DNA of 64,000 nucleotides from Croceitalea rosinachiae (GTDB taxonomy: Bacteria; Bacteroidota; Bacteroidia; Flavobacteriales; Flavobacteriaceae): assembly GCF_031846445.1 (NCBI RefSeq), contig NZ_JAVRHR010000001.1, positions 1,240,001-1,304,000 of the forward strand. Direction: 5' to 3'. The notes below the pieces were generated by a model. That model searched no databases. It saw only the letters and a list, made by a program, of their open reading frames with translations, and was not told the origin of the DNA. The position numbers and the translations under genes are program-made. Positions 1 to 8,860 of this stretch are shown piece after piece. Numbering within the stretch: position 1 is the stretch's first letter; the number at the start of each line of letters is the position of its first letter.

Positions 1-395
1 TCTTTTAATAACGCCTTTGCAATAGGATCTTCTCTTAGCATTCCATCAGGATTCAGAATCATATTCATCACCCATTCAGGGCTTCTTCTTTCGTAAACAC
101 CTTCCATTGCTGGACCGATCATACGTTGGTCGACCATATGGCAAGCCACACAAATAGCATTAAATTTAGCTTCACCCCGAGCGGCCATTTCTGTGTCAAT
201 GTCACCAGAAAAGTCTACTTCTTTAATTGGACCAATGCCTTTGTTGTCTAAGTCAATGGGGACGCCTTCACTTTCGGCAACTGCTTTAGCCTCTTTGGTT
301 CTGCTTACTTCAAAACCGTCTTTCTTTGCGTCTTTTTTACCACCGCAGCTTGCAATAAAAGCTCCTAAAGCGATGAATAGGATAAGTTTTTTCAT
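1..395 (-). CDS. c-type cytochrome lipoprotein, partial (3' end beyond window)
   Basis: The start is the ATG at 393-395 on the minus strand, and the reading frame stays open to the left edge (131 codons seen). The protein begins with a lipoprotein signal (MKKLILFIALGAFIASC), so the mature protein would start at Cys16 and be membrane-anchored in the periplasm. A Lys-rich linker is followed by a mono-heme motif CVACH near residue 84 and then by GPAMEGVYERRSPEWV. Small anchored cytochromes of this layout pass electrons to periplasmic reductases. In Flavobacteriaceae a similar protein often precedes nosZ, but nothing beyond the edge is visible, so that partner is a guess. Confidence 0.85.
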   Translation of the reverse strand, partial: MKKLILFIALGAFIASCGGKKDAKKDGFEVSRTKEAKAVAESEGVPIDLDNKGIGPIKEVDFSGDIDTEMAARGEAKFNAICVACHMVDQRMIGPAMEGVYERRSPEWVMNMILNPDGMLREDPIAKALLK

Positions 396-518
396 TTATG
401 CTGAATTTAGTTCAGTGTTGTTTAATCAGATTGAACCTCTAATATAGTTAAAAGTTGGATGTTTTTTATGAGTTTACGAGGTTTATGAATATTCTGAAAT
501 GCTATAACGTTTGCGATA

Positions 519-3263
519 CTAAAAACTAATCGCAAAGTTTAAAAAGTACGTTCGACCAAAACCATACCAATATTTTGGAGCAAAAGAGGGGTCGTTCCTT
601 AAGTTATCTTGTTGTAATTGCCCAAAATTACCGTTACGACTTTGCTCATACCCACCAGTTCTAAATACCGTATCAAAAGCATTATTGATACTGGCAAAAA
701 TGCTAATGTAAGTTCCATTTTTGAGCCAAGACTTGCCACCAACTAAATTCAATAGGTAAAAATCATCTAGTTTGGACTGTCTCAATAAATTCTCAACATT
801 TTCAGAAGTGGCATCGGGGAAAGTTTTTCCCGTTTCTGGGTCTAGAAAGAAACTTTGTGTTCTTGTAATGGTCGAGATATTAGCGTAATTGTTCGCCAAA
901 TAATTTGTTGTTGCCCCGACCCACCAATATTTAGGATCACGATATTCAATGCCTAATGCAAAAGCCTGTTGAGGTCCTTGAGCCAATTTCAAATCTTTTA
1001 TTTTGGCAACTCCCAGGTCAATGTTTCCTTCTGGGTCAATTAAATCTTCTTCCGCGCCAGCCGTATCAAAATTTATGGTAACATTAGGATCGCTAGCATA
1101 AACGTATTTACCAATATTGGCGACCGCAGAAAGTTTCACACTTGATGAGGCTTGGTACTCAAGACCCATTTCTATGCCCATGTGGAGTTTATCTAAATCG
1201 GTAATGGCTTCTTGAACAAAATCAGAGCCTAAGCCAGCGTCAACAAAGAAAAAATTAATATCTGTTGTATTTTGAAATCGTGTATAAAAACCTGTTAGTC
1301 TACCTGTTAGATCAGGTAATCGTATAAAATAGTTTATATCTGCAGAAGAAATCTGTTCGCTTTGCAGATTGGACACCAACTCATTATTTTCTCGTGGGTT
1401 AATGAAAACATTTTGTAAAGTCGGTGGTCTTGAAATATAGGCGCTATTTACTTTTATCCAATGCCTGCCTGTAAGCTTATAGGCAAATCCGGTTTTGAAG
1501 CCATAATCGGAGAATTTGATTTGCTCACTTTCACCAAAAGAAGTTTCTAAAAAACGCTCATTTTGAAATAGCCCAATACGCTGGTAATTTGTATTTGATG
1601 CAGAAATAGCTATAAAGCCGTCCCATTTATTAAATGCTGCCCGAAATTGTCCAAAAGAACTAAATCTGGATGCCTTTATATCATAATGGTAATTGAAAAT
1701 GTCCCCAACCGTTTTATTCAAATTGCCATTGATATCGTTTTGGGTATCAGAGAATGGATCAATATCTTCATGAAAATCTGCCCCGAGCAAATCGTTGACT
1801 TGAGCGTAGTTTTCTGAAGCTATACTGCGGTAATTTATTCCAAAATCAAGATTAAACTTTGCATTGATATTGATGTTAGCAATACTGGATATGGACAATT
1901 GGGAATCATTGGTAGTATCATCGTTCAAAATATAAGATGCCTTTCCACCATTTTGGATATTTGAATTAGAAGTATAAAGATTGTTCCAATTGATTTGGGG
2001 ATTTTCACCAAAACCCTCACGTGCTAAAGCTGCATTTGTAAAATCAGCTCCAACAGGATTATTGATATAAAAACTGGGCAGGTATCGATAGTAGGTTGGA
2101 TCTGGGTTTGGAGCATTAAAATAGCCTAACCTACTTCTACTATTTGTTCCAAATTGATAAGATATACCTGAGGTCAATTTTAAACTTTTATTTTTAAAAT
2201 AATGATTGAACATGAAAATAGGCTCAAAAATTTCTCGCTCTCGGGCATTTCTAATCTTACCGTTTTGCTCGCCCCAATACGGATTGTACTTTCTGCCACC
2301 AAGTTCTAAAACCTCTTCGGTAATAGCAGAAGAACGCCCTCTTCTGTTTCGAGCAAGAATAGAAGTCAAAGTGAAACTATGCTTTTCATTGGGCTTATAT
2401 TCAAAAGCCCCAAAGAAGGAATAGGCATCATATAAAGTACCATCTAAATATCCTTCTTTTGCCCATCTACGCGATGCTGAAAAGGTGTAAGCAATACCTT
2501 TTTCAGAAACTGGAGCAGTGTAAGTGGTCATTAAACGACCTGTATAGGTACGATTTGATATGGAACTTGACAGTCGAGTGCCTGGGCGCAAGGTTGAAGG
2601 TCTCATGTCAATATTGGTGTTGCCTAAAATGCCACCAAAAGTATAAGAAGAAGCTTCTAAACCGTTAGAAAATTCTTGATTTCTAATCACGTCATTTAAT
2701 CCGCCCCAATTATTCCATTGCGGCCTGCCATCAAAAAATTTGTTCATGGCAATTCCGTTTAGCAATACTTGCCCATTTTGCGAATCGTAACCACGAACGC
2801 GAAAAAATGCCTGTCCAAAATCAAAAGCTGCACGATTTAAAAAAACATCACGGGTTGCCTGTAATAAACCTGCCGAAACGGAAGTAGATTGATCATCGTC
2901 AGATAAATCGCCATCGGTCAATGTAATTAGGTTGTCACTTTTTTCTAAAGTAAAATCTTTCTCAAGAAAAATGGTTCCTAAATCTATGGAATTTCCATCC
3001 AAAGAAATTGCCAATCGTTGAGCACTGAAGTCCGGTTTAGAAATGTTCAATACAAAATCACCTTGAAGATCGGTATCAATCTTAAAAGCTCCAACCGAAT
3101 TGGTTTGGGTATTGTAAATAGTGCCTTCAATGACTATAGTGACGCTAGCTAAGATTTCCTTGGTCTGGTTGTTCAATACTTTGCCTGAAACCGATTGGGT
3201 TTGTTGTGCAGTACAATAAAAGCATGTCCACAATAAACAAGTGAACGAAAGCAATAATCGCAT
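519..3263 (-). CDS. TonB-dependent receptor with N-terminal carboxypeptidase-regulatory-like domain
   Basis: A 914-residue outer-membrane transporter. A signal peptide ends near residue 19 (FYCTAQ). A carboxypeptidase-regulatory-like beta-sandwich follows at about 22-110, then the plug at about 130-260 (FFRVRGYDSQNG, VLLNGIAMN) and a long beta-barrel ending in Phe (LNFAISF), the usual outer-membrane insertion signal. The substrate cannot be read from the sequence. It is divergent from the secreted endonuclease at 3358, with 94 bp between the start codons. In related bacteria this receptor type is often next to DUF5689 and endonuclease genes; here the only DUF5689 gene is far away, at 44 kb. 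Confidence 0.9.
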   Translation of the reverse strand: MRLLLSFTCLLWTCFYCTAQQTQSVSGKVLNNQTKEILASVTIVIEGTIYNTQTNSVGAFKIDTDLQGDFVLNISKPDFSAQRLAISLDGNSIDLGTIFLEKDFTLEKSDNLITLTDGDLSDDDQSTSVSAGLLQATRDVFLNRAAFDFGQAFFRVRGYDSQNGQVLLNGIAMNKFFDGRPQWNNWGGLNDVIRNQEFSNGLEASSYTFGGILGNTNIDMRPSTLRPGTRLSSSISNRTYTGRLMTTYTAPVSEKGIAYTFSASRRWAKEGYLDGTLYDAYSFFGAFEYKPNEKHSFTLTSILARNRRGRSSAITEEVLELGGRKYNPYWGEQNGKIRNAREREIFEPIFMFNHYFKNKSLKLTSGISYQFGTNSRSRLGYFNAPNPDPTYYRYLPSFYINNPVGADFTNAALAREGFGENPQINWNNLYTSNSNIQNGGKASYILNDDTTNDSQLSISSIANININAKFNLDFGINYRSIASENYAQVNDLLGADFHEDIDPFSDTQNDINGNLNKTVGDIFNYHYDIKASRFSSFGQFRAAFNKWDGFIAISASNTNYQRIGLFQNERFLETSFGESEQIKFSDYGFKTGFAYKLTGRHWIKVNSAYISRPPTLQNVFINPRENNELVSNLQSEQISSADINYFIRLPDLTGRLTGFYTRFQNTTDINFFFVDAGLGSDFVQEAITDLDKLHMGIEMGLEYQASSSVKLSAVANIGKYVYASDPNVTINFDTAGAEEDLIDPEGNIDLGVAKIKDLKLAQGPQQAFALGIEYRDPKYWWVGATTNYLANNYANISTITRTQSFFLDPETGKTFPDATSENVENLLRQSKLDDFYLLNLVGGKSWLKNGTYISIFASINNAFDTVFRTGGYEQSRNGNFGQLQQDNLRNDPSFAPKYWYGFGRTYFLNFAISF

Positions 3264-3357
3264 AAAATGGTTGGTGTGTCTATCAATGTTACATAAAAAT
3301 GCACAAACCGCTTACTTTTTAATTAAAAAACTCAACTTCTTGGTTATTTTCGATCTT

Positions 3358-4395
3358 ATGAAGGTTTTGTTTTCTCTTATTTTCTTATGTTCTGCAATTT
3401 GTTTTGCACAATCTACCAATACCTATAAGGTAAGGACCGTTGCTTTTTACAACGTAGAAAATCTTTTCGATACTAAAAACGACACTTTGGTATTTGATTG
3501 TGAACGAACACCAATGGGAGATTATCGTTGGACTGAAGAGCGTTACCAAAAAAAGATTGCCAATATTTCAAAAGTACTTTATGAAATAGGGAACGATGTT
3601 ACTACTACTTCTCCAGATGTTATCGGTCTTTGTGAGGTCGAGAAAAAAGCAGTCATTGAAGATTTAATAGCTCATGATAATTTGCGAGATGAAAATTATG
3701 GAATTATCCATTTTAACTCACCTGATGAAAGGGGAATTGATGTAGCCTTACTCTATAAGAAAGAAGTTTTTATGCCTACTTCATTTAAAAGTCAAAGAGT
3801 ATTACTTTTTGATACCGATGGTCAACGCGATTATACGAGAGACCAATTGATAGTTGGCGGATTATTGGATGATGAGCAGTTTTATTTTATAGTAAATCAT
3901 TGGCCTTCAAGAAGCGGAGGTGAAGCGAGAAGTAAGCCTAACCGAATTAAAGCTGCTCAACAGAACAAGCGGATTATTGATTCTATTCAAAAAATGGATG
4001 GTAGGGCGCGGGTTATAAGTATGGGAGACTTTAATGATGACCCAATAGATGATAGTTTCAAAAAGGTTTTAAAGACTGTTGGAAAGTCAAAGAAGTTAGA
4101 TAGTATTACATTCTTTAATCCTATGGAGAAGCTTTTTAAAAGAGGAGTAGGTTCTTTGGCATATCGGGATAAATGGAATCTCTTTGATCAGTTTTTTTTC
4201 ACATCTAACCTAATAAGCAAAGAAAAGACAAATTACTCTTATTGGAAAGTAGGAGTTTTTAACCCTATTTATTTGCAGAATCAAAGTGGTAAGTACAAGG
4301 GGTATCCCTTTAGAACTTATGTAGGCACTACTTATCAAGGTGGTTATGCTGATCATTTTCCTATTTATCTCTATTTACTAAAAACAATAGAATAG
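3358..4395 (+). CDS. secreted endonuclease/exonuclease/phosphatase family protein
   Basis: A 345-residue protein of the DNase I-like metal-dependent phosphoesterase fold. The frame is open upstream from a GTG at 3241, but the ATG at 3358 is chosen because it starts a clean signal peptide (MKVLFSLIFLCSAICFAQ). Fold motifs are visible in order: FYNVENLFD, a Glu in GLCEVE, the NHWPSRSGG segment (His and Ser/Arg near the active site), GDFNDDP, and YADHFPIY with the terminal catalytic Asp-His pair. It probably hydrolyses extracellular nucleic acid or phosphodiesters in the periplasm or outside the cell. A small lipoprotein gene follows 50 bp later and may be co-transcribed. Confidence 0.88.
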   Translation: MKVLFSLIFLCSAICFAQSTNTYKVRTVAFYNVENLFDTKNDTLVFDCERTPMGDYRWTEERYQKKIANISKVLYEIGNDVTTTSPDVIGLCEVEKKAVIEDLIAHDNLRDENYGIIHFNSPDERGIDVALLYKKEVFMPTSFKSQRVLLFDTDGQRDYTRDQLIVGGLLDDEQFYFIVNHWPSRSGGEARSKPNRIKAAQQNKRIIDSIQKMDGRARVISMGDFNDDPIDDSFKKVLKTVGKSKKLDSITFFNPMEKLFKRGVGSLAYRDKWNLFDQFFFTSNLISKEKTNYSYWKVGVFNPIYLQNQSGKYKGYPFRTYVGTTYQGGYADHFPIYLYLLKTIE

Positions 4396-4445
4396 GGTAA
4401 TGATTTCTTAACGCAACCAGAAGTTTTAACAAGCATCTATGGACT

Positions 4446-4961
4446 ATGAGAAAGATATTATTATTCGTTATTCTTGGCTTTTTTGTGGTATCGTGCAGTT
4501 CAGATGATATTTTTGATGAAGAATGTGGCGGTGTTATCGATTTTGTTGGTTCAAGAAGTCTATTGGTTGAATTGGTAGATGAAGACAACAACAATCTTAT
4601 TGAAAACGGATTTTACGATATGGATTTTATTCATGCTTCAACTAGTGGAATTGTATTAAATTCGGAAGATTTAACGCCAGAATTTATCGAAGAAGAACAC
4701 ACCTTGTACTTGCCAACTTTTTTAGGTAATGAAGAAAAAAATCAATGGGTTATCAGCTTGTCGGAAACTGATAAAGACACCTTAAATTACACTTTGGCAA
4801 TTGCCGAGATAAGGGATAAGTTTGAGGGTGTTGTATATTGTGGAACCTCAGTTACTTTAGAAAGTGCAGACTATAACAGCACCACTATTTCTTTAGAAGA
4901 TCCTAATACTCAGATAAATTCATCGTATTCGATTTTGGTAAAAGTGGTTAAAACGGAATAA
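4446..4961 (+). CDS. uncharacterised lipoprotein
   Basis: A 171-residue protein with a lipoprotein signal (MRKILLFVILGFFVVSC, acylated Cys17, then SSDD). The remainder is acidic and looks beta-rich, with no catalytic motif I recognise. It lies 50 bp after the secreted endonuclease on the same strand and converges with the small membrane protein at 4968, only 6 bp away. Location in the periplasm or on the cell surface is inferred from the lipobox alone. Confidence 0.75.
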   Translation: MRKILLFVILGFFVVSCSSDDIFDEECGGVIDFVGSRSLLVELVDEDNNNLIENGFYDMDFIHASTSGIVLNSEDLTPEFIEEEHTLYLPTFLGNEEKNQWVISLSETDKDTLNYTLAIAEIRDKFEGVVYCGTSVTLESADYNSTTISLEDPNTQINSSYSILVKVVKTE

Positions 4962-4967
4962 TTTATA

Positions 4968-5405
4968 TTAATTAAACCACTGCCCCCATGGAATACGGCT
5001 TAAGATTAAAAGTAGCCCAAGCCCATAAAAAATAGCAATACTCTTAAACTTTGCGGTATCATCGGTTTTTTTCTTATGGCGCGACCACCCAATGGTAATT
5101 AAAGCAAGCGCTATGATATTTATAAATGGATGTTCTATCGCGAGCAGTCTTGAAGCAGAATTTAAGCCACCCATACCCAATGTTTGAATTGCCTTTAATC
5201 CATTTACAGAAACAAAGAAGAGAATCAAACCAACAAGTAATTGGATATGGCTCAAAATCAACGCAAATAAACTGATTCTTAAGTCTTTTTCAAATCGGAA
5301 CTCTTTTTTCCCCAGCCAACCTGTAATGGCATTTAATGTAGCGGCGAGTAAAATAAACAATACGATATAAGCAAAATAAGAATGAAGGTTTTTTACAATT
5401 TCCAT
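4968..5405 (-). CDS. four-helix small membrane protein (often annotated cytochrome-b-like)
   Basis: A 145-residue integral membrane protein. The frame is open up to 5534, but the ATG at 5403-5405 is preferred: the upstream part has no homologous look and runs back through the terminator at 5446-5470. Four hydrophobic segments are visible (about 10-27, 45-67, 93-108 and 122-138). Conserved-looking features are HSYFAY, SHIQLLVGLILFF and EHPFINIIAL. Histidines lie within helices 2 and 3, which is why relatives are sometimes called cytochrome b, but heme binding is not shown here. It ends in SRIPWGQWFN. Confidence 0.75.
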   Translation of the reverse strand: MEIVKNLHSYFAYIVLFILLAATLNAITGWLGKKEFRFEKDLRISLFALILSHIQLLVGLILFFVSVNGLKAIQTLGMGGLNSASRLLAIEHPFINIIALALITIGWSRHKKKTDDTAKFKSIAIFYGLGLLLILSRIPWGQWFN

Positions 5406-5445
5406 GATAAAAATTTGATGCTTAAATGTACAGAATTTTAGGCAT

Positions 5446-5470
5446 AAAAAAGCCCCGCAATCGCGGGGCT
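5446..5470 (-). terminator. intrinsic terminator after the Oar-like receptor
   Basis: AGCCCCGC (5451-5458) and GCGGGGCT (5463-5470) form a perfect 8-bp GC-rich stem around a 4-base loop. On the minus strand it is followed by a U-tract (A-run at 5446-5451 on the plus strand). It lies 24 bp beyond the stop codon of the receptor at 5495. Confidence 0.9.
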
Positions 5471-5494
5471 TTTGCTTGAACTTTTTTACTAAAC

Positions 5495-8400
5495 TTAATT
5501 GAAGATATAACGTAAACCAAGTTGTGCTTGCCATCTTGAAGATAAAAAACCGCCATCATCTATATTGTTAAGTGCACCATCTATATTGGTGTTAAACGAA
5601 TATGTTGGAGTGGTACCATCAGCTTCAAAACCTTCAAAATTTACTAGACTAGCTGTATCAAAAGTACTTGTAAAGTACCTTCTGCCCCAATCTTTATTAA
5701 TAAGATTTGTAAAGTTAAAGATGTCTGCAGAAATCTGAATGGTATTCTTTTTACCCCCTTTTACACTAAAAGAAAAGTCCTGAGCCAATTTTAAATCCAC
5801 AATGTGACTCATTCTAGCTCTTGAAGCGTTGCGTTCAGCAAATTGACCTCGTCTGGTACTTAAATAATCATCATTACTAATAAAAGCATCCAAAAGCTCC
5901 CATTGTTGTTCGGCAGTTAAGTCTCCATCATCAACAAGTTGTGCTTCTGTAAAATTTCGAGGTATAAATGGTAATGCCGTAAAAGCCTCGCCACTGTCAT
6001 CAATCAAATCAGCACTGCCGAAGTTACCAACCACATAACTAAAAGGCGTTCCATCAACTCCTTCATAAAACAGACCTATTGTGGTTTTAAGGTTTTCAGA
6101 CCATTTGAAATCGGCCACAACGTTAGCCAAATAACGGTCTCCCTGAGCAAAATCTGAAGTAGATAATGTAAGGTTGTTTACTCCATTTACACTTTCATTA
6201 AATGCCCAATTAGAGATTATCTGCGATGATGTTCCATCGAACAATACATCAGAATCCCCATAAGAATAGGTAGCTTGTGCACGAACGTCCACTAAAGAAC
6301 TATAGAAATTCTTCGATAATGTCAAAGATGTATTCCAAGATTTTCCTTCCCCCGTATTGGACACTAAAAATATTCCTCCGTATGTATCATCTAAAGTGAC
6401 TCCCCCGAAATTAGTCCTTGCTCCAGCTCCAGATGTAGAAAATTGAGGTCCAGCTAAATTTACATTTTCAACATTCAATCCTGTTATGGTAGTATTACTT
6501 AAGATTTCAGCTGAAATAGTAAAACCAGCAGGCAATCTCTGGTCTATTGCTAAACTAGCTTTAAACGCTTGAGGTAATTTTAGATCTTCAGCTAGTAAAT
6601 CTATATTACCTTGAAATGGCGTATCTTCTCTGAATTGCGTATTAACATCTGGGTTAAAACTAGGTACATTGTTAGGGTCACCCGCATCACGTGGGCGAAA
6701 AATTCTGGTATTAGCAACATTATTTCCTGTATTGTTATAAGCTCCTCCAGGCCAAACTAAGGGCATTCTTGATGTAAATATACCGAGACCACCTCTGATT
6801 TGGGTCATTTTATTGCCTTTGACATCTAAGTTAAATCCTAACCTTGGCGATATATGGACCGAAGTTTTAGGTCCTTGACCTACTCTAGCCCCTTGTAAAT
6901 CTTTGCCTGCAGCTTCTAAAAGTGAAATGCCTCTGGTATTGAAATCAGTATTTCCCCTTCCGTCATCCCAGATAGGGAAATCGAAGCGTAAACCGGCAGA
7001 TATTTTGAAGTTATCAGAAATTTGAACCTCATCTTGCACATAAAATCCAAGTTGATACAATTCAAATTCAGCTGCTCCAACTGAATCATCACCAACACCA
7101 CCTAAAACAGAATAACTACTTCTGTACTCATTGGCATCATCATCAAAAAAGCCCTGAAGAGTGCTATAGGTATATTCTCCAAAATTTCTACCAAAGAAAA
7201 TATTGGTGATATCACTATATTCATTATGTGTACCTAATGTAACTGTATGCCGACCAGAGTAAATCTCTAAATTATTTGTTAATGTTATAATATCTTGATT
7301 CAACAGGTTAGCCGTAGAAAAAGGTTCTGAACCAGCAAAAATACGAGAATCTCCATCATTGATTTCTATTCTTGGAAATGGATCTCCTACTGGATTTCTA
7401 TCGTCTCTTACTCTAGTGTATCCCAATATGAAGTTATTAGCCAAATTATTGCCAAATGTTGAATTTAGTTCTAATGATGCAGTGTTACTGATTGATTCGA
7501 AATCTAGTCCCCCATTATCAAAATTGATATTTGTGCTTGTTGATCTGCCAACACTAAAGTTATTTGCCTTAACGTAATTGTTTCTAAACGAAAGTTTATG
7601 GTTTTCGTTGATATTCCAGTCCAATCTTAAAGTCAATTTATCACTGCTCAAGGTAGATGTATTCGTTTCAAATGAGCCAGGGTTATAACCATATTCTGAT
7701 TGGAGAAAATTACTGAAGTTCTCTAAACCAGCTAAGCCTGAGTCTCCATCGTAAACACCTTCAAAAGGGGTCGGCGTTTCATCGTCTTGTCTTTCATAGT
7801 TCAAGAAAAAGAACAACTTGTCTTTTACAATAGGGCCTCCAATGCTTACCCCATATGTTTCGGCTGTAAACTCGGGTAACTTTTCTCTGTCTTCTTCAAC
7901 ACCTGGTGTCTTACCAGCTAAATCTTGATTTCTGAATAAATAATACGCGGTTCCCTTAAACTCGTTGGTCCCTGATTTGGTTATGGCATTTATGGCACCA
8001 CCAGCAAAACCACCTAATTTAACATCATACGGTGCAACATTTACTTGAAAAGATTCAATGGCATCAATTGATATCGGGTTCACACCTGTTTGTCCACCGT
8101 TGGTTCCCGATCCAGAAAGTCCAAAAACATCATTATTTACAGCACCATCCAAATATAATGCGTTATATCTATTGTTTTGACCTGCTATTGAAATCTCGTT
8201 ATCTTCTCTAATTTGTGCTTGGGGAGTAAGCCTTGCAAAATCGGCAATAGACCTCGATACGTTCGGCAGTGCAGTTACCTTTCTGTTATCTATACTAGTA
8301 GACGCTCCAGTTTTGTTAGAATCAAAGATCCCGTTGTTTTGTGCCGTAACAACGATTTCATCCAATGCAGTGGCACTTTCACTCATTTGTTTACTTATGC

Positions 8401-8704
8401 GCTCTGATTGCCCTAGATTTAAATAAATTCCCTGACTCACATCATCATTGAAACCAATGTACGAAATGGTGATGGTGTATGGACCGCCTATTCTCATACC
8501 AGATATACGGTAAAAGCCATCAAAATCCGTTGCTGCTCCATAGGTAGTACCAGAAGGAGTGTGGATTGCCACAACGCTTGCTCCTGGTAGAGGTTCTCCT
8601 GTGTTATCGGTTACCTGTCCACCAATGGAGGACGTGGTAACCCCTTGTGAAAAAGCCATTGCGGAAAATAGTACAGCAACAGCAAGTAAGTAGATTTTTT
8701 TCAT
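5495..8704 (-). CDS. Oar-like TonB-dependent receptor
   Basis: A 1069-residue outer-membrane protein. The signal peptide is MKKIYLLAVAVLFSAMAFSQ. An N-terminal carboxypeptidase-regulatory-like domain spans about 27-110 (IGGQVTDNTGEPLPGASV), followed by a plug at about 130-245 containing DEIVVTAQNN, YNALYLDGAVNNDVFG and GAINAITKSGTNEFKG, and then a long barrel ending YIFN. The combination of length, the GAINAITKSG signature and the plug layout matches the Oar subgroup of TonB receptors. Known members move large ligands or proteins, or act in signalling; the ligand here is unknown. It is transcribed alone and has its own terminator. Confidence 0.9.
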   Translation of the reverse strand: MKKIYLLAVAVLFSAMAFSQGVTTSSIGGQVTDNTGEPLPGASVVAIHTPSGTTYGAATDFDGFYRISGMRIGGPYTITISYIGFNDDVSQGIYLNLGQSERISKQMSESATALDEIVVTAQNNGIFDSNKTGASTSIDNRKVTALPNVSRSIADFARLTPQAQIREDNEISIAGQNNRYNALYLDGAVNNDVFGLSGSGTNGGQTGVNPISIDAIESFQVNVAPYDVKLGGFAGGAINAITKSGTNEFKGTAYYLFRNQDLAGKTPGVEEDREKLPEFTAETYGVSIGGPIVKDKLFFFLNYERQDDETPTPFEGVYDGDSGLAGLENFSNFLQSEYGYNPGSFETNTSTLSSDKLTLRLDWNINENHKLSFRNNYVKANNFSVGRSTSTNINFDNGGLDFESISNTASLELNSTFGNNLANNFILGYTRVRDDRNPVGDPFPRIEINDGDSRIFAGSEPFSTANLLNQDIITLTNNLEIYSGRHTVTLGTHNEYSDITNIFFGRNFGEYTYSTLQGFFDDDANEYRSSYSVLGGVGDDSVGAAEFELYQLGFYVQDEVQISDNFKISAGLRFDFPIWDDGRGNTDFNTRGISLLEAAGKDLQGARVGQGPKTSVHISPRLGFNLDVKGNKMTQIRGGLGIFTSRMPLVWPGGAYNNTGNNVANTRIFRPRDAGDPNNVPSFNPDVNTQFREDTPFQGNIDLLAEDLKLPQAFKASLAIDQRLPAGFTISAEILSNTTITGLNVENVNLAGPQFSTSGAGARTNFGGVTLDDTYGGIFLVSNTGEGKSWNTSLTLSKNFYSSLVDVRAQATYSYGDSDVLFDGTSSQIISNWAFNESVNGVNNLTLSTSDFAQGDRYLANVVADFKWSENLKTTIGLFYEGVDGTPFSYVVGNFGSADLIDDSGEAFTALPFIPRNFTEAQLVDDGDLTAEQQWELLDAFISNDDYLSTRRGQFAERNASRARMSHIVDLKLAQDFSFSVKGGKKNTIQISADIFNFTNLINKDWGRRYFTSTFDTASLVNFEGFEADGTTPTYSFNTNIDGALNNIDDGGFLSSRWQAQLGLRYIFN

Positions 8705-8860
8705 TTTAAATGTGTTTGAATTGTCTGCGCAAAAGTCTTCTTTTACTCAATTCAATACGTTAATCTAATGTTAAGAATGAAGGGTAAAAACAATTTAAAT
8801 TATGAATAAGTACCTGTAATTCAACACACTATAAAAACGTGAAAATTATGAAATCATTAA

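Noticed and set aside
396..518. Possible FNR/Crp site upstream of the cytochrome gene
   Set aside because: No TTGAT-N4-ATCAA or TGTGA-N6-TCACA pattern could be found, although an oxygen-responsive site would fit a respiratory gene.
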